15,567 nt of DNA from Solirubrobacteraceae bacterium. Lineage in GTDB: Bacteria; Actinomycetota; Thermoleophilia; Solirubrobacterales; Solirubrobacteraceae. Each line of letters starts with the position of its first letter. The first letter of the stretch is position 1. The stretch lies in assembly GCA_025935735.1 (NCBI GenBank), contig JAICUS010000069.1:1-15567 (forward strand). The letters are read 5' to 3'. The position numbers were made by a program, and so were the translations under genes. Below are positions 8,012 through 14,749 of the stretch, one piece after another. The notes under the pieces were generated by a model that was not told the origin of the DNA, searched no databases, and was given only the letters and a program-made list of their open reading frames with translations.

Positions 8012-9688
8012 ATGCGCCGACCACTGACCGCCTTCCTGCTCGCCGCCGCGGCCGTGCCCGCGCCGGCCGCCGCCGCCGGCTTCGGCGAGCTGCCCTTCCA
8101 CCCGTCGCTCGGCGGCGCCTCGTGCGTGCGGACGCCCGGCGCGCCGGGCGAGGTCGCGCGCGCCGCGGACGGCTCGCTCGAGCTCCTGCGCGCCGACGCC
8201 TCCGGCCTGCGGCCGACGGGAGTGGCGCTGCCGGGCGCGTTCACCTTCCTCTGCCCCGCGGTCGCCAGCGCGCCGTCCGGCGCCGGCGTGGCCGCCGATC
8301 TGGCGGAGGGTGACGACGCGAGCCGGGAGACGCTCGCCGCGGCGCTGCGCGATCCCGGGGGCGGCTGGGCGAACCCGCAGGTCCTCGGCGATTTCGCCGA
8401 CGCGCCGACGAACCTGTCGGCGGCGGTGTCGGACCGCGGCGACGCCGCCGTCGGGGCCACGCTCGCCTCCGGCGACGGGAAGGGGCAGGCGCGGGTGATC
8501 CTCGCCCGCCGCGCACCGGGCAGTGCGTTCTCCGCGCCGGTCACGCTCGCCAGCGCGCCGGGGGACGCGCCGACCCCGGTCGTCCGCGTGGGCTTCGCGG
8601 CGGACGGCGAGCTCGTCGCCGCCTGGACCCACCGGGACGGGAGCGACAGCGTGCTGGACGTTGCGGTGGCGCCGCCCGGCGCCGCGCTCGGCGCCGCGCA
8701 GCGCATCGCCACCCTCGCGCCCGACGCCGCGGCGCCGCCCGCGCTCGCCGTCGCGCCGGACGGGCGGACGCTGCTCGCCTACGTCTCCGGCGGCCACGTG
8801 TGGGTGGCCGAGCGCGCGCCCGGCGGCGGCTTCGGCGCGGCCGCCGCGGTGGCCTCGGCGTCGGACCTGGGGCTGGTGTGGCCCGAGCTCGCGCTCCGGC
8901 CCGACGGCGCCGCCGCGGTCTCGTGGCAGGGCCTGATCGGACGCGGCGTCGGCGTGGCCGTCAGGCCGGCGGCCGGGCCGTTCGGGGCGCCGGTGACGCT
9001 CGCCCGCTCCTCCACGGAGGGGGCGGTGCAGGACGTCACCGCGCCCAGCGGGCTGCTGACCGAGCTCGGGCTCGCCGCCGACGAGCTGCTCGGCGGGCAC
9101 GTGCGGGTGGCGCTCGCCGGCGGGAGCGCCCTGGTCAGCTGGCCGTCCGACGCGGTGACCCGCGGCATCGAGTGGATCGGCGTGCGCGTCGCCACCCTGC
9201 CGCTGGCCGGCGGCCACGTCGACGTCGAGCGGCTCGGCTCGCCGCTGCGCGACCTCGACTCGGCGGCGCCGCTCGCGCTGGCCGACGGCACGCCGGCCAT
9301 CGCCTGGGCGGACGACGCCGGTGCCCGCACGCGCGGCCGGGTGCACCTCGCCGTGGCGGGCGCGGCGCCCGTGCGGAGCGCGCGGATGCCGCGCGTGCGC
9401 GTCGGGCGACCGCGCCGGTCCGTGCTGCGGCGCAGCCAGGCGCTGCGGCTGCCCGTCACGTGCAGCGCGGCCTGCGACGTGCGCCTGCAGCTGCAGGGCG
9501 GCTCCGGTGACGACGAGCTGCTCTCGCTCCCCCGCGCCGGCACGCGCACGGTGGAGATGCTGCCGCTCGGCAAGCCGATCGCCCCGGCGCGCCGCGGGCC
9601 GGTCCGCCTACGGGTGGCGTCCGGGCCGCCCGGCTCGCTGCGGCCGCTCGTCCGCACCGTCGCGGTGACGCTGCGCCGCGCCCGCTGA
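8012..9688 (+). CDS. Secreted repeat protein (possible beta-propeller) with a C-terminal beta-sandwich, function unknown
   Basis: A 558-residue exported protein not assignable to a named family. A Sec signal peptide is plain (MRRPLTAFLLAAAAVPAPAAAAG; cleavage around residue 22). The body contains recurring strands of the type APDGRTLLAYVSGGHVWVAERAPGG, RPDGAAAVSWQG and AADGELVAAWTHRDG, spaced as in a beta-propeller or similar repeat fold. The last ~100 residues change character: an Arg-rich link (RMPRVRVGRPRRSVLRRSQ), then LPVTCSAACDVRLQLQG with a close Cys pair, then a strand-rich end, a build that recurs in exported proteins of this lineage. No lipobox, LPxTG or C-terminal anchor is seen. 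ATG 8012 is chosen over a longer reading because it starts the signal peptide and follows the TACGCT box. The stop lies only 6 bp before the first PHO-like array, so this gene is probably not part of the phosphate operon. Confidence 0.82.
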   Translation: MRRPLTAFLLAAAAVPAPAAAAGFGELPFHPSLGGASCVRTPGAPGEVARAADGSLELLRADASGLRPTGVALPGAFTFLCPAVASAPSGAGVAADLAEGDDASRETLAAALRDPGGGWANPQVLGDFADAPTNLSAAVSDRGDAAVGATLASGDGKGQARVILARRAPGSAFSAPVTLASAPGDAPTPVVRVGFAADGELVAAWTHRDGSDSVLDVAVAPPGAALGAAQRIATLAPDAAAPPALAVAPDGRTLLAYVSGGHVWVAERAPGGGFGAAAAVASASDLGLVWPELALRPDGAAAVSWQGLIGRGVGVAVRPAAGPFGAPVTLARSSTEGAVQDVTAPSGLLTELGLAADELLGGHVRVALAGGSALVSWPSDAVTRGIEWIGVRVATLPLAGGHVDVERLGSPLRDLDSAAPLALADGTPAIAWADDAGARTRGRVHLAVAGAAPVRSARMPRVRVGRPRRSVLRRSQALRLPVTCSAACDVRLQLQGGSGDDELLSLPRAGTRTVEMLPLGKPIAPARRGPVRLRVASGPPGSLRPLVRTVAVTLRRAR

Positions 9689-9694
9689 CGCGGC

Positions 9695-9732
9695 TTCACG
9701 AGGAGTTCACAGCGGCTTTACGCGCGGGTAAC
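9695..9732 (+). promoter_or_regulatory. PHO-box-like array 1 (four units, 11-bp period) before the stand-alone winged-helix gene
   Basis: The pentamers TTCAC (9695), TTCAC (9706), TTTAC (9717) and GTAAC (9728) start exactly 11 bp apart. Actinobacterial PhoP binds direct repeats of GTTCACC-like units with the same 11-bp spacing. A -10-like GAAGGT (9754-9759) follows 21 bp after the last unit, and ATG 9769 comes 9 bases later, the same layout as at pstS. Identification as a PhoP/PhoB-type operator is by pattern and context. Confidence 0.7.
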
Positions 9733-9768
9733 CGCCGCGCGGGCGCCGCCGCCGAAGGTGTCTGCGCG

Positions 9769-10122
9769 ATGGGCGACGTCCTGACGGCAGCCACGGAGGT
9801 CCTCACGGTGGGTGAGCTGGAGATCCGCCCCGCCGAGCACCTCGCGCGCGCCCGCGGGCGAGCGCTGACGCTGTCGGTGCGCGAGCTCGACCTGCTGGCC
9901 GCGCTCGCCCGCCGCGAGGGCCGGGTCGTCGCGCGCGAGGAGCTCTACCGCACCGTGTGGGGCACCCCGCTGCGCACGCAGGACCGCTCGGTCGACGTAT
10001 ACGTCCACAAGCTGCGCGGCAAGCTCGCCGCGGCGCTGCCGGAGTGGGGCTTCATCCACACCCACTTCGGGTTCGGCTACCGCTTCCAGGCCGAGCCTTC
10101 ACAACCTTTTCACGACTCGTGA
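9769..10122 (+). CDS. Stand-alone OmpR/PhoB-type winged-helix DNA-binding protein without receiver domain
   Basis: A 117-residue protein that is almost only a Trans_reg_C winged helix (about 14-108): VGELEIRP, the LTLSVRELDLLAALARREGRVVAREELYRTVW segment, then the recognition helix QDRSVDVYVHKLRGKL and wing ending IHTHFGFGYRF. There is no receiver domain, so no phosphoacceptor Asp. The recognition-helix/wing part is identical at 24 of 34 positions to that of the full-length response regulator at 14750, including the uncommon IHTHFG. It is first in the phosphate locus and has a PHO-like array on each side; its last codons (SQPFHDS) are part of the pstS array. ATG 9769 is given by analogy with the leaderless pstS start. 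GTG 9808 has GGAGG (9795-9799) 8 bases upstream and would give 104 residues with the domain intact. Likely a phosphate-regulon transcription factor; activator or repressor is unknown. Confidence 0.85.
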   Translation: MGDVLTAATEVLTVGELEIRPAEHLARARGRALTLSVRELDLLAALARREGRVVAREELYRTVWGTPLRTQDRSVDVYVHKLRGKLAAALPEWGFIHTHFGFGYRFQAEPSQPFHDS

Positions 10123-10135
10123 ACAGGCCGGTAAC
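10098..10135 (+). promoter_or_regulatory. PHO-box-like array 2 (four units, 11-bp period) before pstS
   Basis: TTCAC (10098), TTCAC (10109), TGAAC (10120) and GTAAC (10131) start exactly 11 bp apart, overlapping the last codons and stop of the upstream regulator gene. A -10-like GACGGT (10157-10162) lies 21 bp after the last unit and 6 bases before ATG 10169, with no -35 and no ribosome binding site. This fits an activator-dependent, leaderless pst promoter. The last two units share GTGAACAGGC plus a GTAACGG-type half with array 3. Confidence 0.75.
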
Positions 10136-10168
10136 GGGGCGCCGCCGGACGCGTGCGACGGTCCGCCC

Positions 10169-11266
10169 ATGACCACGAAGACGACAACCGCGGCGGCGCT
10201 CGCGGCGCTGGCGATCGGGCTCGCCGCCTGCGGCGGCGGCAGCGGATCGGGCGGGGGCTCCGGCGCCGGGTCCGCCTCCGGCGGCACCCTCAACGGCGCG
10301 GGCGCGACGTTCCCGCAGCCGGTCTACCAGGAGTGGGCCGCGCGGTTCCAGAAGGACACGGGCACGACGGTCAACTACCAGGGCATCGGCTCCGGCGGCG
10401 GCATCGCGCAGTTCACCGCCGGGACGGTCGACTTCGGCGCCTCCGACGCGGCGATGACCGACGACGAGGAGGCCGCGGCCGCCAAGAAGGGCGAGCCGGT
10501 GCACATCCCCACGGTGCTCGGGGCCGTGACCGTCTCCTACAACCTGCCGGGGGTCAAGTCGGGGCTCAGGCTCGACGGCCCGACGATTGCGAACATCTTC
10601 CTCGGCAGGATTGTGAACTGGAACGATCCTGCGATTGCGAACAAGAACGAGAACGTGAAGCTTCCCGATGCCGCGATCAGCATCTGCCACCGCTCCGACG
10701 ACTCCGGCACCACCAAGAACTTCACGCAGTTCCTGGCCGACCACTCCGGCGCCTGGAAGCACGGCCCGGGCGTCGACAAGTCGGTCAAGTGGCCGGGCGG
10801 CACCGGCGCCAAGGGCAACGACGGCGTCGCCGCCTGCATCAAGCAGACGCAGGACTCGATCGGCTACGTCGAGCAGGCCTACGCGCTGGCCAACGCCTTC
10901 ACCTTCGCCAGCGTCAAGAACAGATCCGGCGCCTACGTCGCGCCGACCCTGCCGTCGACCTCCGCCGCCGGCACCGGCCTGACGATCCCGGACGACCTGC
11001 GGATCTCGACGATCGACGCGCCGGGCGCCTCCGCGTATCCGATCACGGCGCTCACCTTCCTGCTCGTCTACCAGGACGTGTGCCAGGCCGGCATGCAGCC
11101 CGACCAGGCGACGCGGCTGAAGGCCTGGCTGGACTACGCCGAGGGCGAGGGCCAGAACGTGGCCGGCGAGCTGCAGTACGCGAAGCTGCCGGACGAGCTG
11201 CACAGCCGGGCCGAGGCAAAGGTCAACGGCCTCACCTGCGACGGTCAGCCGATCGCCGGGACCTGA
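10169..11266 (+). CDS. pstS: Phosphate ABC transporter substrate-binding lipoprotein PstS
   Basis: A 365-residue high-affinity phosphate-binding lipoprotein that captures phosphate outside the membrane and hands it to PstCA. The signal peptide ends in the lipobox LAAC with Cys21 as lipidation site, followed by a Gly/Ser-rich tether (22-40). Phosphate-pocket motifs are all present: GAGATFP (43-49), GSGGGIAQF (74-82), DFGASDAAM (88-96), RSDDSGTTKNF (175-185) and GNDGV (216-220). Extra Cys residues at 173, 223, 305 and 357 could form disulfides. It is the first pst gene and its stop overlaps pstC by one base (TGATG). There is no ribosome binding site before ATG 10169, so the message may be leaderless from the GACGGT box. 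A patch around residues 139-168 uses ATT, CCT, CTT and AGG codons and is only about 52% GC, unlike the rest of the gene. Confidence 0.97.
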   Translation: MTTKTTTAAALAALAIGLAACGGGSGSGGGSGAGSASGGTLNGAGATFPQPVYQEWAARFQKDTGTTVNYQGIGSGGGIAQFTAGTVDFGASDAAMTDDEEAAAAKKGEPVHIPTVLGAVTVSYNLPGVKSGLRLDGPTIANIFLGRIVNWNDPAIANKNENVKLPDAAISICHRSDDSGTTKNFTQFLADHSGAWKHGPGVDKSVKWPGGTGAKGNDGVAACIKQTQDSIGYVEQAYALANAFTFASVKNRSGAYVAPTLPSTSAAGTGLTIPDDLRISTIDAPGASAYPITALTFLLVYQDVCQAGMQPDQATRLKAWLDYAEGEGQNVAGELQYAKLPDELHSRAEAKVNGLTCDGQPIAGT

Positions 11267-12228
11267 TGTCGGCGGGCACGCTCCCCCGCGGCGGCCGCGC
11301 GGCGCTCGCGCGGCCGCCGCTGGCGCGCCTCCCGGACCGGCTGCTGCGCTGGGGGCTCACCGGGCTGGCCGGGGCCATCCTCGCGCTGATCGCGTTCTTC
11401 TTCGTGAGGCTGGCGCTCGAGTCGCGGCCGCTGTTCGACAGCTACGGGGTCCTGAAGTTCGTCTTCTCGGACGAGTGGGTGCCGTCACAGCAGCTCTACG
11501 GCGCTCTGCCGCTGATCGTCGGCACCCTGATCACGTCCGCGGTGGCGCTGGCGATCGGCGTGCCGGTGGCGGTCGCCACCGCGCTGTATCTGACCGAGCT
11601 GGCGCCGCGCCGGGTGCGTGGCCCGCTGACGATCCTCGTCGACCTGCTCGCCGCCGTGCCGTCGGTGGTCTACGGCCTCTGGGGCTTCTTCGTGCTGATC
11701 CCGAAACTCAAGCCGCTGCAGCAGTGGGTCAGCGACACGTTCTCGTTCCTGCCGTTCGTGGGCGGGCCGGTCGCGGGGCCGAGCTACTTCGTCGCGGGGC
11801 TGATCCTGGCGATCATGATCCTGCCGATCGTCTCCGCGCTCTCGCGCGAGGTGATGGCCACCGTGCCGGTGGAGCACAAGGAGGCCGCGCTGGCGCTCGG
11901 CGCCACCCGCTGGGAGATGATCCGGATGGCGGTCCTGCCGTACTCGCGCGCGGGGATCGCCGGCGCGGCCATGCTCGGGCTCGGCCGCGCGCTCGGCGAG
12001 ACGATCGCCGCCACGATGGTGATCGGCAACGCCGCGGGCATCGGCCACTCGCTGTTCTCGCAGGGCTACACGCTGGCCGCGGTGGTCGCGAACGAGTTCG
12101 GCGAGGCCGCGGCCGACCCGACGCACCGGGCCGCGCTGATCGCCGCCGGGCTCGTGCTGTTCGTGCTCACGCTGGTGGTCAACGCGGCGGCCCGCTGGTT
12201 CGTCGTGCGCGGGGAGCGGTTCGCGTGA
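11266..12228 (+). CDS. pstC: Phosphate ABC transporter permease PstC
   Basis: A 320-residue inner-membrane permease forming the phosphate channel with PstA. A basic N-terminus (1-28) precedes the first helix (29-51). A periplasmic stretch follows, then five further hydrophobic segments at about 77-110, 121-147, 172-193, 229-253 and 287-311. The cytoplasmic EAA loop that docks on the ATPase is [23 protein letters not shown] (split: EHKEAALALG at 203-212, then ATRWEMIRMAVLP). The PstC-typical AVPSVVYGLWGFFVLIP (130-146) and LGRALGETIAATMVIGN (239-255) identify it against PstA. The start ATG shares its A with the pstS stop. The stop overlaps the GTG of pstA by 4 bp, so the three genes should be translated in a coupled way. 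Length is normal for the family. Confidence 0.96.
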   Translation: MSAGTLPRGGRAALARPPLARLPDRLLRWGLTGLAGAILALIAFFFVRLALESRPLFDSYGVLKFVFSDEWVPSQQLYGALPLIVGTLITSAVALAIGVPVAVATALYLTELAPRRVRGPLTILVDLLAAVPSVVYGLWGFFVLIPKLKPLQQWVSDTFSFLPFVGGPVAGPSYFVAGLILAIMILPIVSALSREVMATVPVEHKEAALALGATRWEMIRMAVLPYSRAGIAGAAMLGLGRALGETIAATMVIGNAAGIGHSLFSQGYTLAAVVANEFGEAAADPTHRAALIAAGLVLFVLTLVVNAAARWFVVRGERFA

Positions 12229-13082
12229 TCGCGCCCGTCTCCGCCCGCCGGCGCCGAACCGACCGCGTCATGCGCGGCGTGCTGCTCGCCGGGACGCTCG
12301 TCGCCGTCGTCCCGCTCGCTCTCGTCGTCTTCTACCTGCTGCGCAAGGGCCTCGGCGCGCTGAGCTGGAGCTTCTTCACCACCGATCCGACGGGCAGCTT
12401 CCTCGGCCCGCCCGGCGGCGTGCGCTCCGCGATCCTCGGCACCGTGCTGATCGTCGCGCTCGCCTCGGCGATCGCCGTCCCGGTGGGGATCGGCGTCGCG
12501 CTCTACCTGGTCGAGTACGGCAAGCGCTCGTGGTTCGCCGGCGCGGTCCGCTACTTCGTCGACGTGCTGACGGGCGTCCCGTCGATCGTCTTCGGCCTGT
12601 TCATCTACATCGTGCTCGTCCTCTCGGGCGTCGGCGGGACGTTCGCGGGCTGGAAGGGCTCGGTCGCGCTGGCGCTGCTGATGATGCCGGTGATCACGCG
12701 CTCGGCTGAGGTGGTGCTGAGCCTGGTGCCGGACGCGCTGCGCGAGGCGGCGCTGGCGCTCGGCGCGCCGCGCTGGAGGGTTGTCGCGCGGGTCGTGCTG
12801 CCCACGGCGCTCCCGGGCCTCGTCACGGGGTCGATGCTGGCCATCGCCCGCGGCGCCGGGGAGACCGCGCCGCTGCTGTTCACCGCGTTCGCCGTCAACG
12901 CGACCACGTGGGACCTCGGGGCGCAGATGAACTCGCTCCCCATCCAGATCTTCAACGACGTGCGGCAGGCGCAGGCCGACATCGTGCAGCGGGCGTGGGG
13001 TGCCGCGCTCACGCTGGTGGCGATGGTCCTGGTCCTCACCCTGCTCGCACGGCTGATCCAGCGAAGGAGCCGCCTGGCATGA
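12225..13082 (+). CDS. pstA: Phosphate ABC transporter permease PstA
   Basis: A 285-residue second permease subunit of the phosphate transporter. Six hydrophobic segments are visible at about 16-38, 69-95, 108-135, 146-168, 198-224 and 258-278. The EAA loop [20 protein letters not shown] (171-190) and the PstA-type sequences [19 protein letters not shown] (113-131), [14 protein letters not shown] (208-221) and LPIQIFNDV (238-246) separate it from PstC. The start is GTG at 12225, within the 4-bp GTGA overlap with the pstC stop, with the basic RRRRTDR cluster right after it. The stop overlaps the pstB ATG by 4 bp (ATGA). Length and order are as usual for the pst operon. Confidence 0.96.
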   Translation: MIAPVSARRRRTDRVMRGVLLAGTLVAVVPLALVVFYLLRKGLGALSWSFFTTDPTGSFLGPPGGVRSAILGTVLIVALASAIAVPVGIGVALYLVEYGKRSWFAGAVRYFVDVLTGVPSIVFGLFIYIVLVLSGVGGTFAGWKGSVALALLMMPVITRSAEVVLSLVPDALREAALALGAPRWRVVARVVLPTALPGLVTGSMLAIARGAGETAPLLFTAFAVNATTWDLGAQMNSLPIQIFNDVRQAQADIVQRAWGAALTLVAMVLVLTLLARLIQRRSRLA

Positions 13083-13924
13083 ACACCGAGCCCCAGGAGA
13101 AGACCGCGGCGACGCCGCGCCGGCAGGTCGCGCCGGCCGCCCAGGCGCCGATGGCGCCGCCCGTCGTCAGCCCGGCCCGCACGGTCCGGCTCGACGGCCT
13201 GCGCGCCTACTACGGCGACGTGGCGGCGGTGAAGGGCGTCACGCTCACCTACGCCGCCAACCAGGTCACGGCGATGATCGGGCCGTCGGGCTGCGGCAAG
13301 TCGACCGTCGTGCGCTGCGTCAACCGCATGCACGAGGAGATCCCCGGGGCGCGGGCGTCCGGGCGGGTGCTGCTCGACGACGCGGACGTGTACGGGCCGG
13401 ACGTCGACGTGGTGTCGGTCCGGCGCACGATCGGCATGGTGTTCCAGAAGCCGAACCCGTTCCCGACGATGTCGATCTTCGACAACGTGGCCGCGGGCCT
13501 GCGTCTGACCGGCCGGCGGCGCGATCTGGCCGACCGCGTGGAGGCGTCGCTGCGCGGAGCCGGGCTGTGGGACGAGGTCAAGGACCGGCTGGGCAAGCCG
13601 GGCGTCGGCCTGTCCGGCGGCCAGCAGCAGCGGCTGTGCATCGCCCGCACGATCGCCGTCGAGCCCGAGGTGATCATCATGGACGAGCCGGCGTCCGCCC
13701 TCGATCCGATATCCACGCTGAAGATCGAGGAGCTGCTGCTGGAGCTCAAGCGGCGCTACACGATCGTCATCGTCACGCACAACATGCAGCAGGCCGCGCG
13801 CGTGGCGGACCGCACCGCGTTCATGCTCTCCGGCGAGCTCGTGGAGGTGGGCGAGACGGACCGGATCTTCACGAACCCCGGCGATCCCCGGACCGAGGAC
13901 TACGTCACCGGCAAGTTCGGGTGA
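13079..13924 (+). CDS. pstB: Phosphate ABC transporter ATP-binding protein PstB
   Basis: A 281-residue ATPase that drives the PstCA channel from the cytoplasm. Walker [10 protein letters not shown] is at 68-76, Q-loop Gln123, the PstB hallmark [13 protein letters not shown] at 125-137, signature LSGGQ at 178-182, Walker B VIIMDEP at 198-204, D-loop SALD at 206-209 and H-loop His234. The end [10 protein letters not shown] is typical of PstB. The first ~32 residues are a Pro/Ala-rich, probably unstructured extension absent from shorter PstB proteins. ATG 13079 has AAGGAG (13064-13069) 9 bases upstream and overlaps the pstA stop as ATGA, which supports this start. PhoU follows after 6 bp. Confidence 0.97.
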   Translation: MNTEPQEKTAATPRRQVAPAAQAPMAPPVVSPARTVRLDGLRAYYGDVAAVKGVTLTYAANQVTAMIGPSGCGKSTVVRCVNRMHEEIPGARASGRVLLDDADVYGPDVDVVSVRRTIGMVFQKPNPFPTMSIFDNVAAGLRLTGRRRDLADRVEASLRGAGLWDEVKDRLGKPGVGLSGGQQQRLCIARTIAVEPEVIIMDEPASALDPISTLKIEELLLELKRRYTIVIVTHNMQQAARVADRTAFMLSGELVEVGETDRIFTNPGDPRTEDYVTGKFG

Positions 13925-13930
13925 CGCGCG

Positions 13931-14614
13931 GTGGCCGCGGGACGATCCCACTTCCAGCACGAGCTCCGGGCCCTCGAGCACCAGGCCCTCGGCGGGCTCG
14001 ACCTGGTCCTCGCCACCCTGGACCGTACCCTGGAGGCGCTGCGCCACCAGGACATCGAGCTCGCCTCGATCGTCGTCCACGACGACGACCGGATCGACGG
14101 GCGGTATCTGGAGGTCCAGCAGGGCATCCTGTCGCTGCTCGCGCTGCAGGCGCCGGTGGCCTCCGACCTGCGACTGGTGGCCGCGCTGCTGCACGTGATC
14201 AAGCACGTCGAGCGGATGGGCGACCAGTGCGTGAACATCGCCAAGATGCTCCCGGTGGTCGGCTTCGAGCCGCCGTCGGACGCGCGTATGCTCGAGCAGA
14301 TCTTCGAGATGGGCGCGCAGGCGCGCTCCCAGATCGCGCAGGCGCGCCAGGCGTTCGTGCTGCGCGACGTCGCGGTGGCCGAGGACCTGGTCCGGCAGGA
14401 CGAGCGGATCAACGCGCTCAACCGCCGCGTCTTCGCCCGGGCGGTGGAGATCGGCACCGACGAGGACCGCCGCGAGTGGGCGATGTCGATGATGCTCGTG
14501 GCCCGCGCGCTCGAGCGCATCGGCGACAACGCCGTCGACATCGGCGAGCAGGTGGCGTTCGTGGTCACCGGCCTGTTCCGCGAGTTCTCGGACGCATCCC
14601 ATGTCTCCCAGTAG
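13931..14614 (+). CDS. phoU: Phosphate signalling / transport regulator PhoU
   Basis: A 227-residue cytoplasmic protein of two PhoU helical-bundle repeats (about 8-105 and 115-220). PhoU links the state of the Pst transporter to the phosphate two-component system and restrains phosphate uptake when phosphate is plentiful. The paired metal-binding signatures are visible: HVERMGDQCVNIA in repeat 1 and ALERIGDNAVDIGEQV in repeat 2, both with the conserved E-x-x-x-D spacing. The start is GTG at 13931, six bases after the pstB stop. Its ribosome binding site is weak, so it probably depends on translation of pstB. No sensor kinase gene follows; a response regulator does, behind its own control region. 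Length is normal for the family. Confidence 0.95.
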   Translation: MAAGRSHFQHELRALEHQALGGLDLVLATLDRTLEALRHQDIELASIVVHDDDRIDGRYLEVQQGILSLLALQAPVASDLRLVAALLHVIKHVERMGDQCVNIAKMLPVVGFEPPSDARMLEQIFEMGAQARSQIAQARQAFVLRDVAVAEDLVRQDERINALNRRVFARAVEIGTDEDRREWAMSMMLVARALERIGDNAVDIGEQVAFVVTGLFREFSDASHVSQ

Positions 14615-14668
14615 GCCGGCCCACCGAGAACTCGCCCCCCGATCTCCCCGCGCCCTCGGCGGGTCCCG

Positions 14669-14695
14669 TTGCGAGGTTGTGAACAGGCGGTTATC
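14669..14695 (+). promoter_or_regulatory. PHO-box-like array 3 (three weaker units) before the response regulator
   Basis: TTGCG (14669), TGAAC (14680) and TTATC (14691) start 11 bp apart; the first matches poorly. The stretch GTGAACAGGC followed by GGTTATCGG closely repeats the second half of the pstS array (GTGAACAGGC followed by CGGTAACGG). The array ends 39 bp before the -10-like TACGCT rather than the 21 bp seen at arrays 1 and 2. Confidence 0.55.
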
Positions 14696-14734
14696 GGATC
14701 GGCGTTGCGGGCCTGTGCGCGCCGTGTCGCCCTA

Positions 14735-14740
14735 TACGCT
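14735..14740 (+). promoter_or_regulatory. -10-like box TACGCT ahead of the response regulator
   Basis: TACGCT (within CTATACGCTGCC) matches TANNNT and lies 9 bases before ATG 14750, with no ribosome binding site between, which fits leaderless expression. TACGCTGCC is shared with the box at 7996. The alternative hexamer TATACG (14733-14738) overlaps it. Confidence 0.45.
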
Positions 14741-14749
14741 GCCTGCGAG

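Noticed and set aside
8239..8244. Isolated TTCAC motifs inside coding sequence (also near 7698 and 1335)
   Set aside because: Single copies without 11-bp partners; not arrays.
7985..9346. Minus-strand open frame of about 450 codons opposite the secreted repeat protein
   Set aside because: Arg/Gly/Ala mirror composition, no recognisable domain; the plus frame has a signal peptide and repeats.
12605..14602. Minus-strand open frame of over 600 codons opposite pstA, pstB and phoU
   Set aside because: Spans three unmistakable genes of the other strand; His/Asp/Val-rich shadow composition.
14648..14664. Possible terminator after phoU (CCCGC ... GCGGG)
   Set aside because: Only 5 bp of stem around a 7-base loop and no T-run; common by chance in this composition.
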